Positions 1-9,554 of a stretch of 64,000 nt of DNA are shown here, piece after piece. The DNA is from Mallotus nudiflorus (lineage: Eukaryota; Streptophyta; Magnoliopsida; Malpighiales; Euphorbiaceae): assembly GCA_947683625.1 (NCBI GenBank), contig CANTUR010000534.1, positions 558,001-622,000 of the forward strand, read 5' to 3'. Each line of letters opens with the position of its first letter. Position 1 is the first letter of the stretch. The notes below the pieces were generated by a model. The model searched no databases. It worked only from the letters and a program-made list of their open reading frames with translations, and was not told the DNA's origin. Position numbers and translations under genes: made by a program.

Positions 1-2
1 AG

Positions 3-1256
3 GTCAATGGTACTTATTGTGCAGAGCCAAGGATAGACTTCAATTTTCCTAATGAAATACGACATGCAGTGATAGTGGTTGCCCAAAGCAAGGCCTCATT
101 TCCTTGCTGTGTCTATAACTTTAAAACATTACGTAGTCTGAGATTTCTCCCTACAGATCAGGCTTCAATGGTTCAAACGGCCTTACCTTGTATATTCAAT
201 AAACTGATGTGTTTGAGATCATTGAGCTTAATTGACTGTTGCATTGAAGAAATTCCATTGAATATAATTAAATTGATCCATTTGCGAGAGCTTGACTTGT
301 CTGGAAATCTAAGATTAAGCAAGTTGCCTGAAGCAGTATGTAATTTGTATAATTTACAAAACTTAGTCTTGGATGAGTGTGCTCGCATGGAATCGATACC
401 TCAAGGGATGGGAAAACTTATTAATTTGAGGTGTCTGTATAATACTAGGTGTGAATCTCTGCGGTTGCCAAAATGTCTTGGTAGATTAAGTGGTCTTCAG
501 AGATTAAGCTGGCTCAACATTTGCCATGATGGTGAACAAGAAGAAGCATCACTATCTCTTAGAGATATGGAAAACCTCAATGACCTTGGTGGTTGTTTGG
601 AGATAAGATGGAGCAGACAACTTAAGGCAGATGTGGATGTGAGAGACGCTAGGCAGGCACAGCTGAAGGCAAAAAAACACCTCATTCAATTGGTTCTGAA
701 TTTGGGAGATGTAGCTGAGTGGAGGAAAGAAGGTGAAGATGAAGAGTTATTAGAAGCCTTAGAGCCAAATTTGAAATATTTAGAGATATATAATTACCAA
801 GGCATCAAAATGTGCTGCTCAAGTTGGATATCGTCGCTCAGTTTTCTTAGAAAGCTTTATCTTTGTTATTGGAGAAACTGTAAGCAATTGCCTGCACTAG
901 GAAAATTGCCTTCCCTTGAATCTCTTACAATCTATGATTTTAAGAGATTAAAAAAAGTTGGTGGGGAATTTCTTCGGATGGATCATCTTCTTGAGGTTGG
1001 TGCTGTTATTGGTTCTAATATTAGTGCTGCAATAATATTATTCCCAAAATTGGTAGAATTGGAATTCAGTCGGATGAATGAATGGGAAGAATGGAATTAT
1101 GAAGGTGAAGTTAATGATGCAATTTTAAAAATAATGCCATTTCTTTCTACTTTGATCCTTTCAAGCTGTCCAAAGTTGAAGAACTTGCCATATTATATCC
1201 GCCAAAACACTTCACTTAAATATAAGACTTGGAACTGTAAGGCTCTGCATCTGTAA
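3..1256 (+). CDS. CNL (RGA-like) disease-resistance protein, LRR part, 5'-truncated by window edge
   Basis: This is the C-terminal leucine-rich-repeat part of a coiled-coil NB-ARC-LRR immune receptor of the RGA type, an intracellular sensor of pathogen effectors. The frame is open from the first codon of the window (position 3) to TAA at 1254-1256. The GTG at 69 is only an artificial start: the residues before it (..FPNEIRHAV..) match the usual ..RH.. lead-in to the first repeats. Seen: SFP..VYNFKTLRSL, LIHLRELDLSGN, LPEAVCNLYNLQ, the family block LRDMENLNDLGGCLEIR, DEELLEALEPNLKYLEIY, and LPALGKLPSLESLTIYD. It ends with CPKLKNLPYYI and a diverged tail. CC and NB-ARC domains would lie upstream. 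No stop or frameshift is seen, so it may be functional. Functional state and specificity cannot be judged. Confidence 0.9.
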   Translation, partial: VNGTYCAEPRIDFNFPNEIRHAVIVVAQSKASFPCCVYNFKTLRSLRFLPTDQASMVQTALPCIFNKLMCLRSLSLIDCCIEEIPLNIIKLIHLRELDLSGNLRLSKLPEAVCNLYNLQNLVLDECARMESIPQGMGKLINLRCLYNTRCESLRLPKCLGRLSGLQRLSWLNICHDGEQEEASLSLRDMENLNDLGGCLEIRWSRQLKADVDVRDARQAQLKAKKHLIQLVLNLGDVAEWRKEGEDEELLEALEPNLKYLEIYNYQGIKMCCSSWISSLSFLRKLYLCYWRNCKQLPALGKLPSLESLTIYDFKRLKKVGGEFLRMDHLLEVGAVIGSNISAAIILFPKLVELEFSRMNEWEEWNYEGEVNDAILKIMPFLSTLILSSCPKLKNLPYYIRQNTSLKYKTWNCKALHL

Positions 1257-1959
1257 GGACAGGAAAGAAATCAGGTAATTTAATTTCTTTGATGTTGTTT
1301 ATTGTTAGTACTATTATTATTTTAATTTTAACCACGATATGTCTAAACTTGTGTAGACAACACAATGGTTGGCAGACTACACAAAGAACAGCTTCACCAT
1401 GAAATTGCAAATTCCAAGGGATATTTGGTGTTATGAGGTATAATTTTTCTTTATGCCACATGTTCCTTACAAACATTTTGAATTCTTGCTCTCTACTGCT
1501 GCTGCAGCTGATGAAGTAATGTTGGTTCTGGGGGCTTGATGAGTGTTGAGACAAAGACAATCATGGATAGAAAAATGTACATCTAGGACATTAAGAGGAA
1601 CAGGTTGCAGCATATGGAATAGTTATTCTTGCAATGTGTGCCTTTCATGTTAATATTTCTTCTGCTAAATGTTAGAGCAACACTGGACTTTGGAAGGGTT
1701 TTGTCGTATGTAGCACCATGTCAAGCTGTAGGAGATGCCATAGCTCAACCCATGTTTGGATAATGCTTTTCTGCAGGTATCAATAATCAAATCTGATGCT
1801 GGTATTGTTATTGTTTACCCAAATATATGTAAATACACTCTTTTTAATTTAACTCCAATTGGGGCATGACTTTTCAGCACTGAAGAGCAGAGAAAGACTT
1901 CAACATCAATGAGCTTGTGGAGAGAATGTCAATTTACCTATTCTGTTCTTTTGTTCAAC
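1257..1959. other. 3' flank of the CNL gene, no coding region seen
   Basis: About 700 bases with frequent stops in all frames. Many CNL genes have introns in the 3' UTR and this could be one, but I see no clear splice pair. No gene is supported. Confidence 0.5.
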
Positions 1960-2231
1960 CGGAGCAGCATAGAGCCATTCTACAAGCTCTTTGATCTCTT
2001 CTCCACAGGTATCTCTAACTGATAGCATCCCACGTGTTGTTATTGAAGCTGATTCCACATCAGCTGTTGCTCCAGCATCTGGTTCCATTGTAGCATCATG
2101 GAGGATAAGTGATTATGTCTATACATTCCACTCTTCTGCATTTCTTACCACCAGTTTCCAACTTTCATATTGCTGATCAACTAGCTAAACAAGGAGTGCC
2201 AAGGGATTCATATTTCATTGCTCACTGCTAA
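1960..2231 (+). pseudogene. RNase H-like (RVT_3 type) domain fragment
   Basis: A remnant of the plant RNase H-like domain (Pfam RVT_3 type) found in LINE-derived proteins and stand-alone genes. One frame (1991-2176) gives VVIEADSTSAV, like the strand that carries a catalytic Asp (family: viiEtDs). A second frame, from 2139 to TAA at 2229-2231, gives FHIADQLAKQGVPRDS, like the family C-terminal motif (N..ADxLAKxG). The two parts are in different frames, so there is a frameshift or a lost intron near 2115-2139. A third short piece before 1990 (EQHRAILQAL) resembles the helix preceding the first part. It is directly followed by an NPH3-like fragment in the same orientation. Assignment rests on motif recognition only. 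Confidence 0.5.
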
Positions 2232-2235
2232 CTCA

Positions 2236-2507
2236 GCCATTGACACTTTCAGGGCTGAAATAGCTTCCTTGAGGTTGAGCAATGGAGTTATGGTAAAAGT
2301 CGTATAGATAAAGCGAGAAGTAACAAAATGTAAGGTTTGCTCAAGTCCAAGAAAATCTTTGCAAAGCTGTGGTCAAGCAAAGGAGAAAAAGGTGAGAATA
2401 GAGGTTCAGATTCATCGGACAGTCTTGGTTCTCCTAACCTAGAAGAAGCTAGGTGTACTACTTCAAGAAATAGAAGGCATTGTCTCTTAGCAGAAATGAA
2501 TGACTGA
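2236..2507 (+). pseudogene. NPH3/RPT2-type protein, C-terminal fragment
   Basis: This resembles the C-terminal coiled coil and tail of the plant BTB/NPH3 family, adaptors for CUL3 ubiquitin ligases in phototropism and auxin-related growth. First part: AIDTFRAEIASLRLSNG (2236 on), like the family ..eI.SLRLANGD. After a one-base frame change come GKSRIDKARSNKM, a TAA stop, then GLLKSKKIFAKLWSSKGEK and SDSSDSLGSPNLEEA, ending at TGA 2505-2507. The KIF.KLWSSKG and serine-rich SDSSDSLGS parts are very typical of the family tail. BTB and NPH3 domains are absent, so only about 90 residues of the gene are present. The fragment starts five bases after the RNase H-like fragment ends, which suggests a mosaic rather than a decayed local gene. 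Confidence 0.6.
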
Positions 2508-2886
2508 CTTAAAATAGTTTTTTTTTTTTTAATGACTTAGAATAGTTTTTTTCTGGTTGTTTTTTTATTTTTTGGAGGGGTTGGGTTTACTTGGTCAATG
2601 GTATTAACAAGAACAAAAGTAATGTAGTCTTGAAAAAGGAATTTAAATACAAAGACTTTCTGTGGATAAAACAGTAGCAGTAGCAGTAGCAGCAACTCTT
2701 GTCAGAAACGCCTGAGAATGATTTTACTCTCTTGTTTCAAATGAAGAGGTCAATTTCTGTCTCTTGGAAATGTTCTTGTAGCTGCTATGGTTCATATACT
2801 TGGACAGAAAATTCTGTTGATGCCTAAAATGAAAGCTGCTATGGCTTTTTAACTGAAGCTCTCCTTTATCATTTCAAGAACACCTC

Positions 2887-2941
<55 letters not shown>

Positions 2942-3049
2942 CAGAAAATTGATATGAACATAGTAAATCGGAGTCGTCTCCATTATCCTTGTTGTAGGCG
3001 TATGCATTTGCAAACTTAAGCAATATAGACAGTTCTGAATCTGACATCA
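2508..3049. other. spacer between NPH3 and pectinesterase fragments
   Basis: No coding region is visible. It holds T-runs near 2520-2575, a short AGTAGC repeat near 2670, and an AT/AG microsatellite. Part may be the former 3' UTR of the NPH3-like fragment. Confidence 0.4.
2887..2939. repeat. compound (AT)n(AG)n microsatellite
   Basis: Uninterrupted AT from 2887 to about 2904, then AG to 2939. Confidence 0.95.
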
Positions 3050-3926
3050 GTGGGGAAGAGCAGTTCCTATCTACAACTTATGGCTGTTTCTGCATTCTGT
3101 AAGCAGACATATCACAAGCACCGATGTGCCGAAAGCATCTTCTCTGTTGCTCTCAATGTGAATGCCATCATTAATTATACAATTGAACATCTCAAATTAG
3201 TTAATGACAGTGCTGTAGTCATTGGAAAAGAAGCGAAAGATTCCAACCACAAGGTGGCTTTGGAGGACTGTCAGGATTTGCCGCAATTTGCAGTCCAAGA
3301 GCTACAAGAATCGTTCTTAGCTGTGGAGAATAGTAGTCTGACCGCTGGCAAATACACTGAGGCTGAGCTCAAAAAATATCTGAGTGATGTTATATCATAT
3401 AAAGGAATGTGTCTGGATGGACTTACTCGGATAAAGCCGCACAAGCTAAAGTCTGATGGTCTTGTCAATGCCATAGAGTTGACAAGCAATTCTTTGGCCA
3501 TTGTTTCAGCTATGTCACTTATAGCATATGCCTTTAACATTCCACCCAACTTCAAGACTAAGATGACTCGACGACATTGCTGGCCATGGCGCTGATGGGT
3601 TTCCTATGTCGATGCCAATGGGAGACAAGAAGCTATGGCAAAGCTCAAAAAATGCCAATGTAAAGCCTAATGCTGTTGTGGCTCAGGGTTGCCATGGCCA
3701 ATATAGAACTATTGCTGCTGCTCTTGCTGCATACCCCAAGAATCTTGTAGGACGATTCCCGGTGGTTTATGTGAAAACTGGAGTATATGATGAGTATATT
3801 ACCGTTAAAATGGATCAAGTAAATGTGTTCACATATGGAGATGGTCCCCGGAGGACAACAGCCAACGGAGATAAATGCAACAGAAATGGGATATCCACCT
3901 TCCTTCAAGACTGCCTCCTTTTGTGA
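3050..3926 (+). pseudogene. pectinesterase with PMEI pro-domain, frameshifted and 3'-truncated
   Basis: Type I plant pectin methylesterases remove methyl groups from cell-wall pectin and carry an N-terminal inhibitor (PMEI) region. The PMEI helical bundle is seen at 3080-3540 with its conserved cysteines (CKQTYHKHRC, LEDCQDL, KGMCLDGL). First ATG is 3080; the signal anchor is missing and a stop lies upstream at 3026. A frame change near 3565-3590 leads to the pectinesterase domain start: DGFP, KPNAVVAQ, YRTIAAALAAYP, and the signature GVYDEYI. A GT at 3924 (GTGAGT) is a plausible donor, since many family genes have an intron here. The blocks carrying the catalytic residues (QAVAL, QDTLY, DFIFG, LGRPW) are not found in the next kilobases, so it cannot encode an active enzyme. 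Confidence 0.85.
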
Positions 3927-5545
3927 GTTTTATTTCCTTTAGAAATTTTTAGAAGTCTTCCTATTTTCTTTAAAAAAAAAAAAGTCTTCCTGTTGGAAAA
4001 TTCTTACCCATTGGGTAGCACAAAAATAGAAGCTAACTAGCTTTTTTTTTTTTTTTAAATAAACTATCAGTATTTAAAATTTATTAAATTATGATTAATG
4101 TAATTTGATTCAGGTTGAATTATAAAAGCAGTAAAAATCTTCTGACAATAATAAAAAAAAAAAACTAACTAGCTATTTGTGAGACACATTTGGACTATTT
4201 CAAGTCTATTAATATATGTAAAATCTGATGTCAGGTACAATTGCGCACCTGAAATAAGCAAAAATTTCTGCTTAATTTATTTACCTTCATCATCTGCAAC
4301 CTTTTTCATTTCTAACTTGTCATCTGACTCTAATTAATATTTTCTCTATATATATATATATATTGAAAAAAAAAATCTCGTTTAATTCTTTATCAACATT
4401 CAGATTTAATAAGCTTAAATATTACTTTAACAACTTAATTAATTCTGTTGCTTTGTGCTGCAAACTTGATAAAAGTATATGTTTATTTTTAATAGTTTGA
4501 TCAAAATGTTTAAAGATTTTTATGTTGATTTGCACTCTCTTTATAAGGTTTTTTTTTAGAGGCGGTGGAGGGGGAGGGGGATTATAAGGTAATTATTTTA
4601 ACCATGGTTAATTAATTACTTTTATATTTTTTTAGCATACAATATAATATTTTTCATCACATATTTTAATCACAATTAATTGTGAATCACACCGTAAGCA
4701 GCAGGATTTAGTGCGCGTATAAGTGTTTGACGACCACAACGCTATGTGGGCTGAAGGCCCATTAGGAAATACGAAATAGGTTTTAACACCTACTTGGAGA
4801 TGGAGTCGCTACATGGATAAAAGTTAGGACACACTATATGTCAATTGGATCTCACGGAGGTTCCCAAAAACCCATTATCAGATATCGGGTTTAAAAACTG
4901 AGTATAAGCATTTAAATGCCCACTTAATCTTGTGGTTGGCCTTTGTTTATGTTTTGTAATTTATTACCCTTAATTATTCAATAATTTATTTATTATCAAG
5001 TGAGTTGTAATTTCCTTCGAAACAATTGTTGCATTGCATAATTAAGCCCAAGTTTGCACATTAATCAAATTCATGCATTTTAGTCCCAACATTCACCATA
5101 AATAAAACAAAGATATAACTTACAACCATACACTCCAAATCAAGTGGGAGAATGAATTAGGGATTACAACACTTTGCTCAAATGATAGTATATAATAAAC
5201 GAAAAATAAACCAAAAGTAAACTACTCAAATTAAATAAAATCTTTCAAGAACTAATTAATAGAATGAATAATTGATGATTAGAAATCACCGTGGATCCCT
5301 ACAACAGGCAAAATGTTAGTTCCTCAAAAACATGAAAAAATCATGCATCAAAACCCATAAGATTAGTTCATGGGTCAATTTCATAAAACAAGGGAATTAA
5401 AACCATAAAATACAAGTTCTAAACTTTAATTTAACAATATGGTGGGGGCACTTATACAAAATGAATTTAAACATGCTAAGACATATACATGTATGGAAGC
5501 TCTACATAACTTACAAAATATGAGACAATATTATATGAGACCCTG
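3927..5545. other. AT-rich non-coding stretch, possible old LTR remnant at about 4690-4930
   Basis: No gene. A block near 4690-4930 has a phrase (GGAGATGGAGTCGCTAC) resembling GGAGATGAGGAGTCGCCAC in the solo LTR at 5803-7806, so it may be a decayed relative. A small (TA)n run is at 4349-4363. Confidence 0.3.
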
Positions 5546-5550
5546 TTAGA

Positions 5551-5564
5551 GTGGTGATCGCCTG
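5551..5564. repeat. outlying copy of the GAGGCGATCGCCTC-like word
   Basis: GTGGTGATCGCCTG resembles the words clustered at 8.2, 9.9 and 12.5 kb. This suggests the host element of those words extends left of the solo LTR. Confidence 0.4.
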
Positions 5565-5802
5565 ATAGCAGTCTCAGACGACTCTCAAAATGGCAAATCT
5601 TTCAATTCAAGTAAAGATTTATTATTAAAAGCTAGTTGGATACATAACTTCACTTAGAGCTTTGTGAATCACATGAGGAGCAATGGATATTATGAATAAT
5701 AAACACAAAGGAAAGAATATAAAAGCTAGTAAACATGAAGACTAGAAATTACATATAGACAAATGAAAAATGAATCATGCAAACTTGAAGAGGGATAAGA
5801 TG

Positions 5803-7806
5803 TGTAGACGGCGGGGTTTAACGGCTGTCTAAGATTTTAGCAACTACGACACTGTTTAGGCTTAGGGCCCTAAAGAACACACTAACCACTGTCACAAAGA
5901 TAAGGCGTGGAGATGAGGAGTCGCCACCCAGGGTAATAACTGGGAAAAATTGAAAAAGTGGTACTCGATTCCCCAAAAGAAAGTTAGCACCACAACCATG
6001 AGATTCTGGATACGGAATACCAACTTCTCTTAGTCTCATGTTCATTTAGAATAATTTTATAAATGATTATTTCATCCTCTAATTACATGCAATTTTATTA
6101 AACCTTAATTAACATCCATCTAATCCAAAACGCAACAAGTCAATAAAATTATAAGTAAAAATGCATAAAAAAGGCAATGTCCCTATGTCTAAACTATGTT
6201 AATTTTATTTTATAAGTTAGCTAAATCTGGATTTTATTTACAAGTGAAATGGACTAAAGGTGGGCCTACATTTTTATTAATTAGTGAGCCTAGATCTATT
6301 TATTTTAGTCTGTCTAAGATATGAGCTTAAGTCTATTCAATTTTTAAAGGAAAATTAAATTAGTGGACCTAAGTCTAACTTAGTTTTATTTTACATGAAA
6401 TGTGGGCCTAGGTCTATTTATTTTAAAAGAAATAAATTTAAGTGGGTTGAGCTAAGTCTAAACAAGTTTTAATTAACTAAGTGAGCCTAAAATTTAATGA
6501 ACCTAATGGGCCTAAGTTGATTTTAATTATTTAAAGTCCTAAACCATTTTTAAGCCTATTTATTTAGTGGGTTAGACCTAAACGTGAGCTTGGGACTCAA
6601 AAACATAAAAACATAAAAAACAAGCCCAAAATAAACAAAACACAAAAAATGGATCAAACAAACATTACAATGATTTTCTAAAAAAAACACTAAATTAATT
6701 ACATGCAAACCGTAATTTAAGCTATTGTCACCATTGATTTTAATTGATTTTTTTATCCAATTGAACCTAATTACTAATCAATTTTAAAATATGGAAAATG
6801 AAAATTTTCACTATTTCCACTACTGGGACTATTACAAACTATATATAATATTAAAATTAAATTATTATACATCCAGAAATTAAAATAACTACACAGAATA
6901 CCAAAAATGAAAAATAAAAAAAATCCTAAGAACAATTGAAAAAATAATACAGGTTCATCCATGGCATTCCATGGATCTTCTGTTCAATTAAACACAGGCG
7001 GTATCCTCCTCAATTCACATGCACATATCAAAACAAAACAAAAAAAATCAATCAAATTAGTATTGAAATTAAATAATAAAACAATTAACGAAATGAATAA
7101 AATCATAGAAGAGAAGAAAGAAAAAAAATGAATGTTGTGCATATGCCCTTTTTTGGCCCCTCAGATTAGGATTTTCACTGTTGAAATTGACTCAATGTTG
7201 ATTTGATTATGGATTGGGACTAAAAAATCGTTGTATCATCTTCGTCAAATGAACTGCAAAAATTAGGGTTTTTAAAAAAACATAAAAAATCAAAGTTTAA
7301 TCTATCTTCCGTCTGTGTAAAAAATCCTCCAAAAAAAAATCTCCCCTCACGCATGCATGCAGACTTTGTTTTTAAATGCAGAGTCTATGCGTACTGAACT
7401 TCCTCCAAAAGAGGAACATACCTATCTGATCAGATAGCGTTTATTTTTTTAATTTTAAAAATATATTCTGCATTTTTAAAAAAACCTTATCAGATAAAAT
7501 TTAAATTTTTAACCAATCAAATACTGAAAAAATCGACAAAAAATAAGGAAAAATACGCGAAAAATAAAAAAATGGAATTATTGTGCATCGACATTGTGCA
7601 ATGCCGATCCTAATTTTTTTTTAATTTTTAATTACCAAAAGACTCTTGAAAAAAATGACTTATTTGCAATCAAATCCTAAAAAATGTTGCAATTTAGTCC
7701 CTAAAGTCTAGAAAATCAATAACCAAGTTCAATTTTTGAATAAATTTTATCATAGGGGCTTACGTCGTAATTGTATACAATTGCATCCCGAAATTAGGTG
7801 CTTACA
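5803..7806 (-). mobile_element. solo LTR, Tat/Ogre-like, with 5-bp TSD AGATG
   Basis: On the + strand it begins TGTAGACGGC and ends GGTGCTTACA, so it has TG..CA ends. It is flanked by identical AGATG at 5798-5802 and 7807-7811, the 5-bp target duplication of Ty3/gypsy integration. Length is 2004 bp. Both flanks join to the same AT-rich host without internal element sequence, so it is a solo LTR left by LTR-LTR recombination. Minus orientation is inferred from the start TGTAAGCACC and from phrases such as GGAGTCGCCACC that I associate with Tat/Ogre LTRs. The ORF 5818-6045 inside it is not a gene. Confidence 0.85.
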
Positions 7807-8241
7807 AGATGTTTACTAAAAAGTGAGCTTTCAAATATGTTTAGCCCTCATAGATGATTAAAGATATTGATCTTTCTTTTGAATGCAAGTTTCTCCCTTT
7901 TCTTCCTCAAACAAATCAACCTTTAGGCTTTCCTCCTCTCGAAATGTTCTTCTTCCTTCTTTTCCAGCACTCTCTCCTTGCTCTGCCAAAAACCCTCCTT
8001 TCCTTAGTATGTTCTTTTCTTTTTGAAAAAATGCCAACCTCTCTTTTTCTCTCTCTTTTCACCTTTTATTCACACTCTTAGCCCATACCCCTACTACTAT
8101 CCTCTATCATTGCATTTTTAGCCTTTTCCTCCTCCAAATAGTTCTTTTTAGGCCAGAGGCTGAGTTGCAGAGGGAATGGGCCCACCAAGTTGGCTTTCAT
8201 GATCACCTATATAATTAATACAAAGGCAAGTGACAGTTGTA

Positions 8242-8305
8242 GAGGCAACATCTCTATGATGAGGCAATCGCCTCATTAGCAACTGCTATAGAGGCGTTTG
8301 CCTTT
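8242..8305. repeat. near-palindromic word cluster 1
   Basis: GAGGCAACATCTC (8242), GAGGCAATCGCCTC (8261-8274) and GAGGCGTTTGCCTT (8292) are variants of the palindrome GAGGCGATCGCCTC, repeated within about 65 bases. Confidence 0.7.
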
Positions 8306-8689
8306 CTGGCTTGCCCTACATTAGGCCTAATGGGCCTAAGTGGTTTAGATAAGTTTTAAAGGGTTTTGGGCTTGTTCATGAGTTTCTAGCCCTTAAGCTT
8401 ATTCTCGAGAAGATTCAAGGTTTTTTTCTTGCCTTCAAGTTTTACATTTCTCTTCATCGGGCTCTATTATGGGTTGGCTAAACAGAACATCCACAGTTTT
8501 CCCTTTATCATGGCTCAATCTAACTGGGTGTTTACAATTTGCCCCCTGATTTTTTGAAAAACCAAATGTATGCAATGATAATTTTTTAAAAAATCACATA
8601 CATAATATAAAAAAAATAATAGAAAACATACTTGACTCCTGATTTTCACTCGAGAGATGAATTCTTTAATCTTGAAATGTGACTGTGAT

Positions 8690-9330
8690 CCTTAAGTTTT
8701 CCTGCCCCGATCAGCCACTTATTAATATTTGGTAAATTATATAAAAATGATGATCCTCGAGTTTTGCTGACCCGATACACCACTTAACCAACATGTGATT
8801 TACCAATTTTTTTGGCTTGATCGTCAGTCAATTAAAATGCAGACTCTTGGGCTTTCCTGGTCCGATTGCCACTTTATTAAAATGTAGACTTTTAGGTTTT
8901 CCTACTCCGATCACCAATCAACTGAAATGCAGACTCTCGTGTTTTCTTGGCTCGATCGTCACTTGCCTGAAATGTGATTCTCATATTTTCTTGGCCCAAT
9001 ACAACACTCAATTAAAATATGGACTCTTGGGTTTTCCTGGCCCGATCACCACTCAACTGAATGCAGAATCTTGGGTTTTCTTGGCCCGATCGTCACTTAA
9101 TTGAAATATGGACTTCAACGATACAACTTAAACAGTCCTTTCTTAAACACAAGCTTCAGGGATACAACCCGAACAGCCCTCTCTTGATCACAAGCTTTGG
9201 GGATATAACCCTCTCTTGATTATAATCTTTGAGGATACAACCCTTACAATCCTTGGGTTTTCCTAGCCCATTCATCACTTGACCAAAATTAATATTCCTA
9301 GGTTTTCCTAGCCTGAGCATTATTTGATTT
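8690..9330. repeat. degenerate minisatellite, unit about 40-60 bp
   Basis: The phrase GGGTTTTCCTGGCCCGATCA and variants recur about ten times, near 8695, 8760, 8850, 8905, 8950, 8990, 9030, 9072, 9255 and 9300. They are spaced by AT-rich linkers such as CTCAATTAAAATATGGACTC. Phrasing is irregular and the 9100-9250 part is more diverged. Confidence 0.75.
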
Positions 9331-9554
9331 AAAAACTCAACTAGAGAACTTTCATCCAACAATTTTTAATTCTTGAGACACACCCGAGGAAGCTCTTTCC
9401 ATCATCATTGCCATCATTCATTTTTTTTCCTTTTTTTTTTACTTAAACCCTCCTTTATACTATAAACATATTTTTCTCCTTTTTTCTTTTCTTTTTCCTC
9501 TTTCTCCTCCCTTATTCTTTTCTTCTCTTATTCCCATGACACATTTTTTCAAAA

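Larger units (their letters stand above)
7812..9554. other. 5' non-coding part of the mobile-domain element
   Basis: No gene. It contains a pyrimidine-rich stretch (7880-8130), the first cluster of the near-palindromic word, a minisatellite, and further pyrimidine tracts at 9420-9540. The ORF 8817-9104 is the minisatellite in translation. Confidence 0.5.

Noticed and set aside
69..71. GTG at 69 as the start of the CNL reading frame
   Set aside because: The frame is open and homologous upstream to the window edge; plant genes rarely start at GTG.
1216..1560. Minus-strand ORF of 114 residues after the CNL gene
   Set aside because: No recognisable domain and it overlaps the CNL stop; composition is that of UTR sequence.
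8817..9104. 95-residue ORF with internal repeats (LGFPGPI)
   Set aside because: It is the translated minisatellite, with no protein family features.
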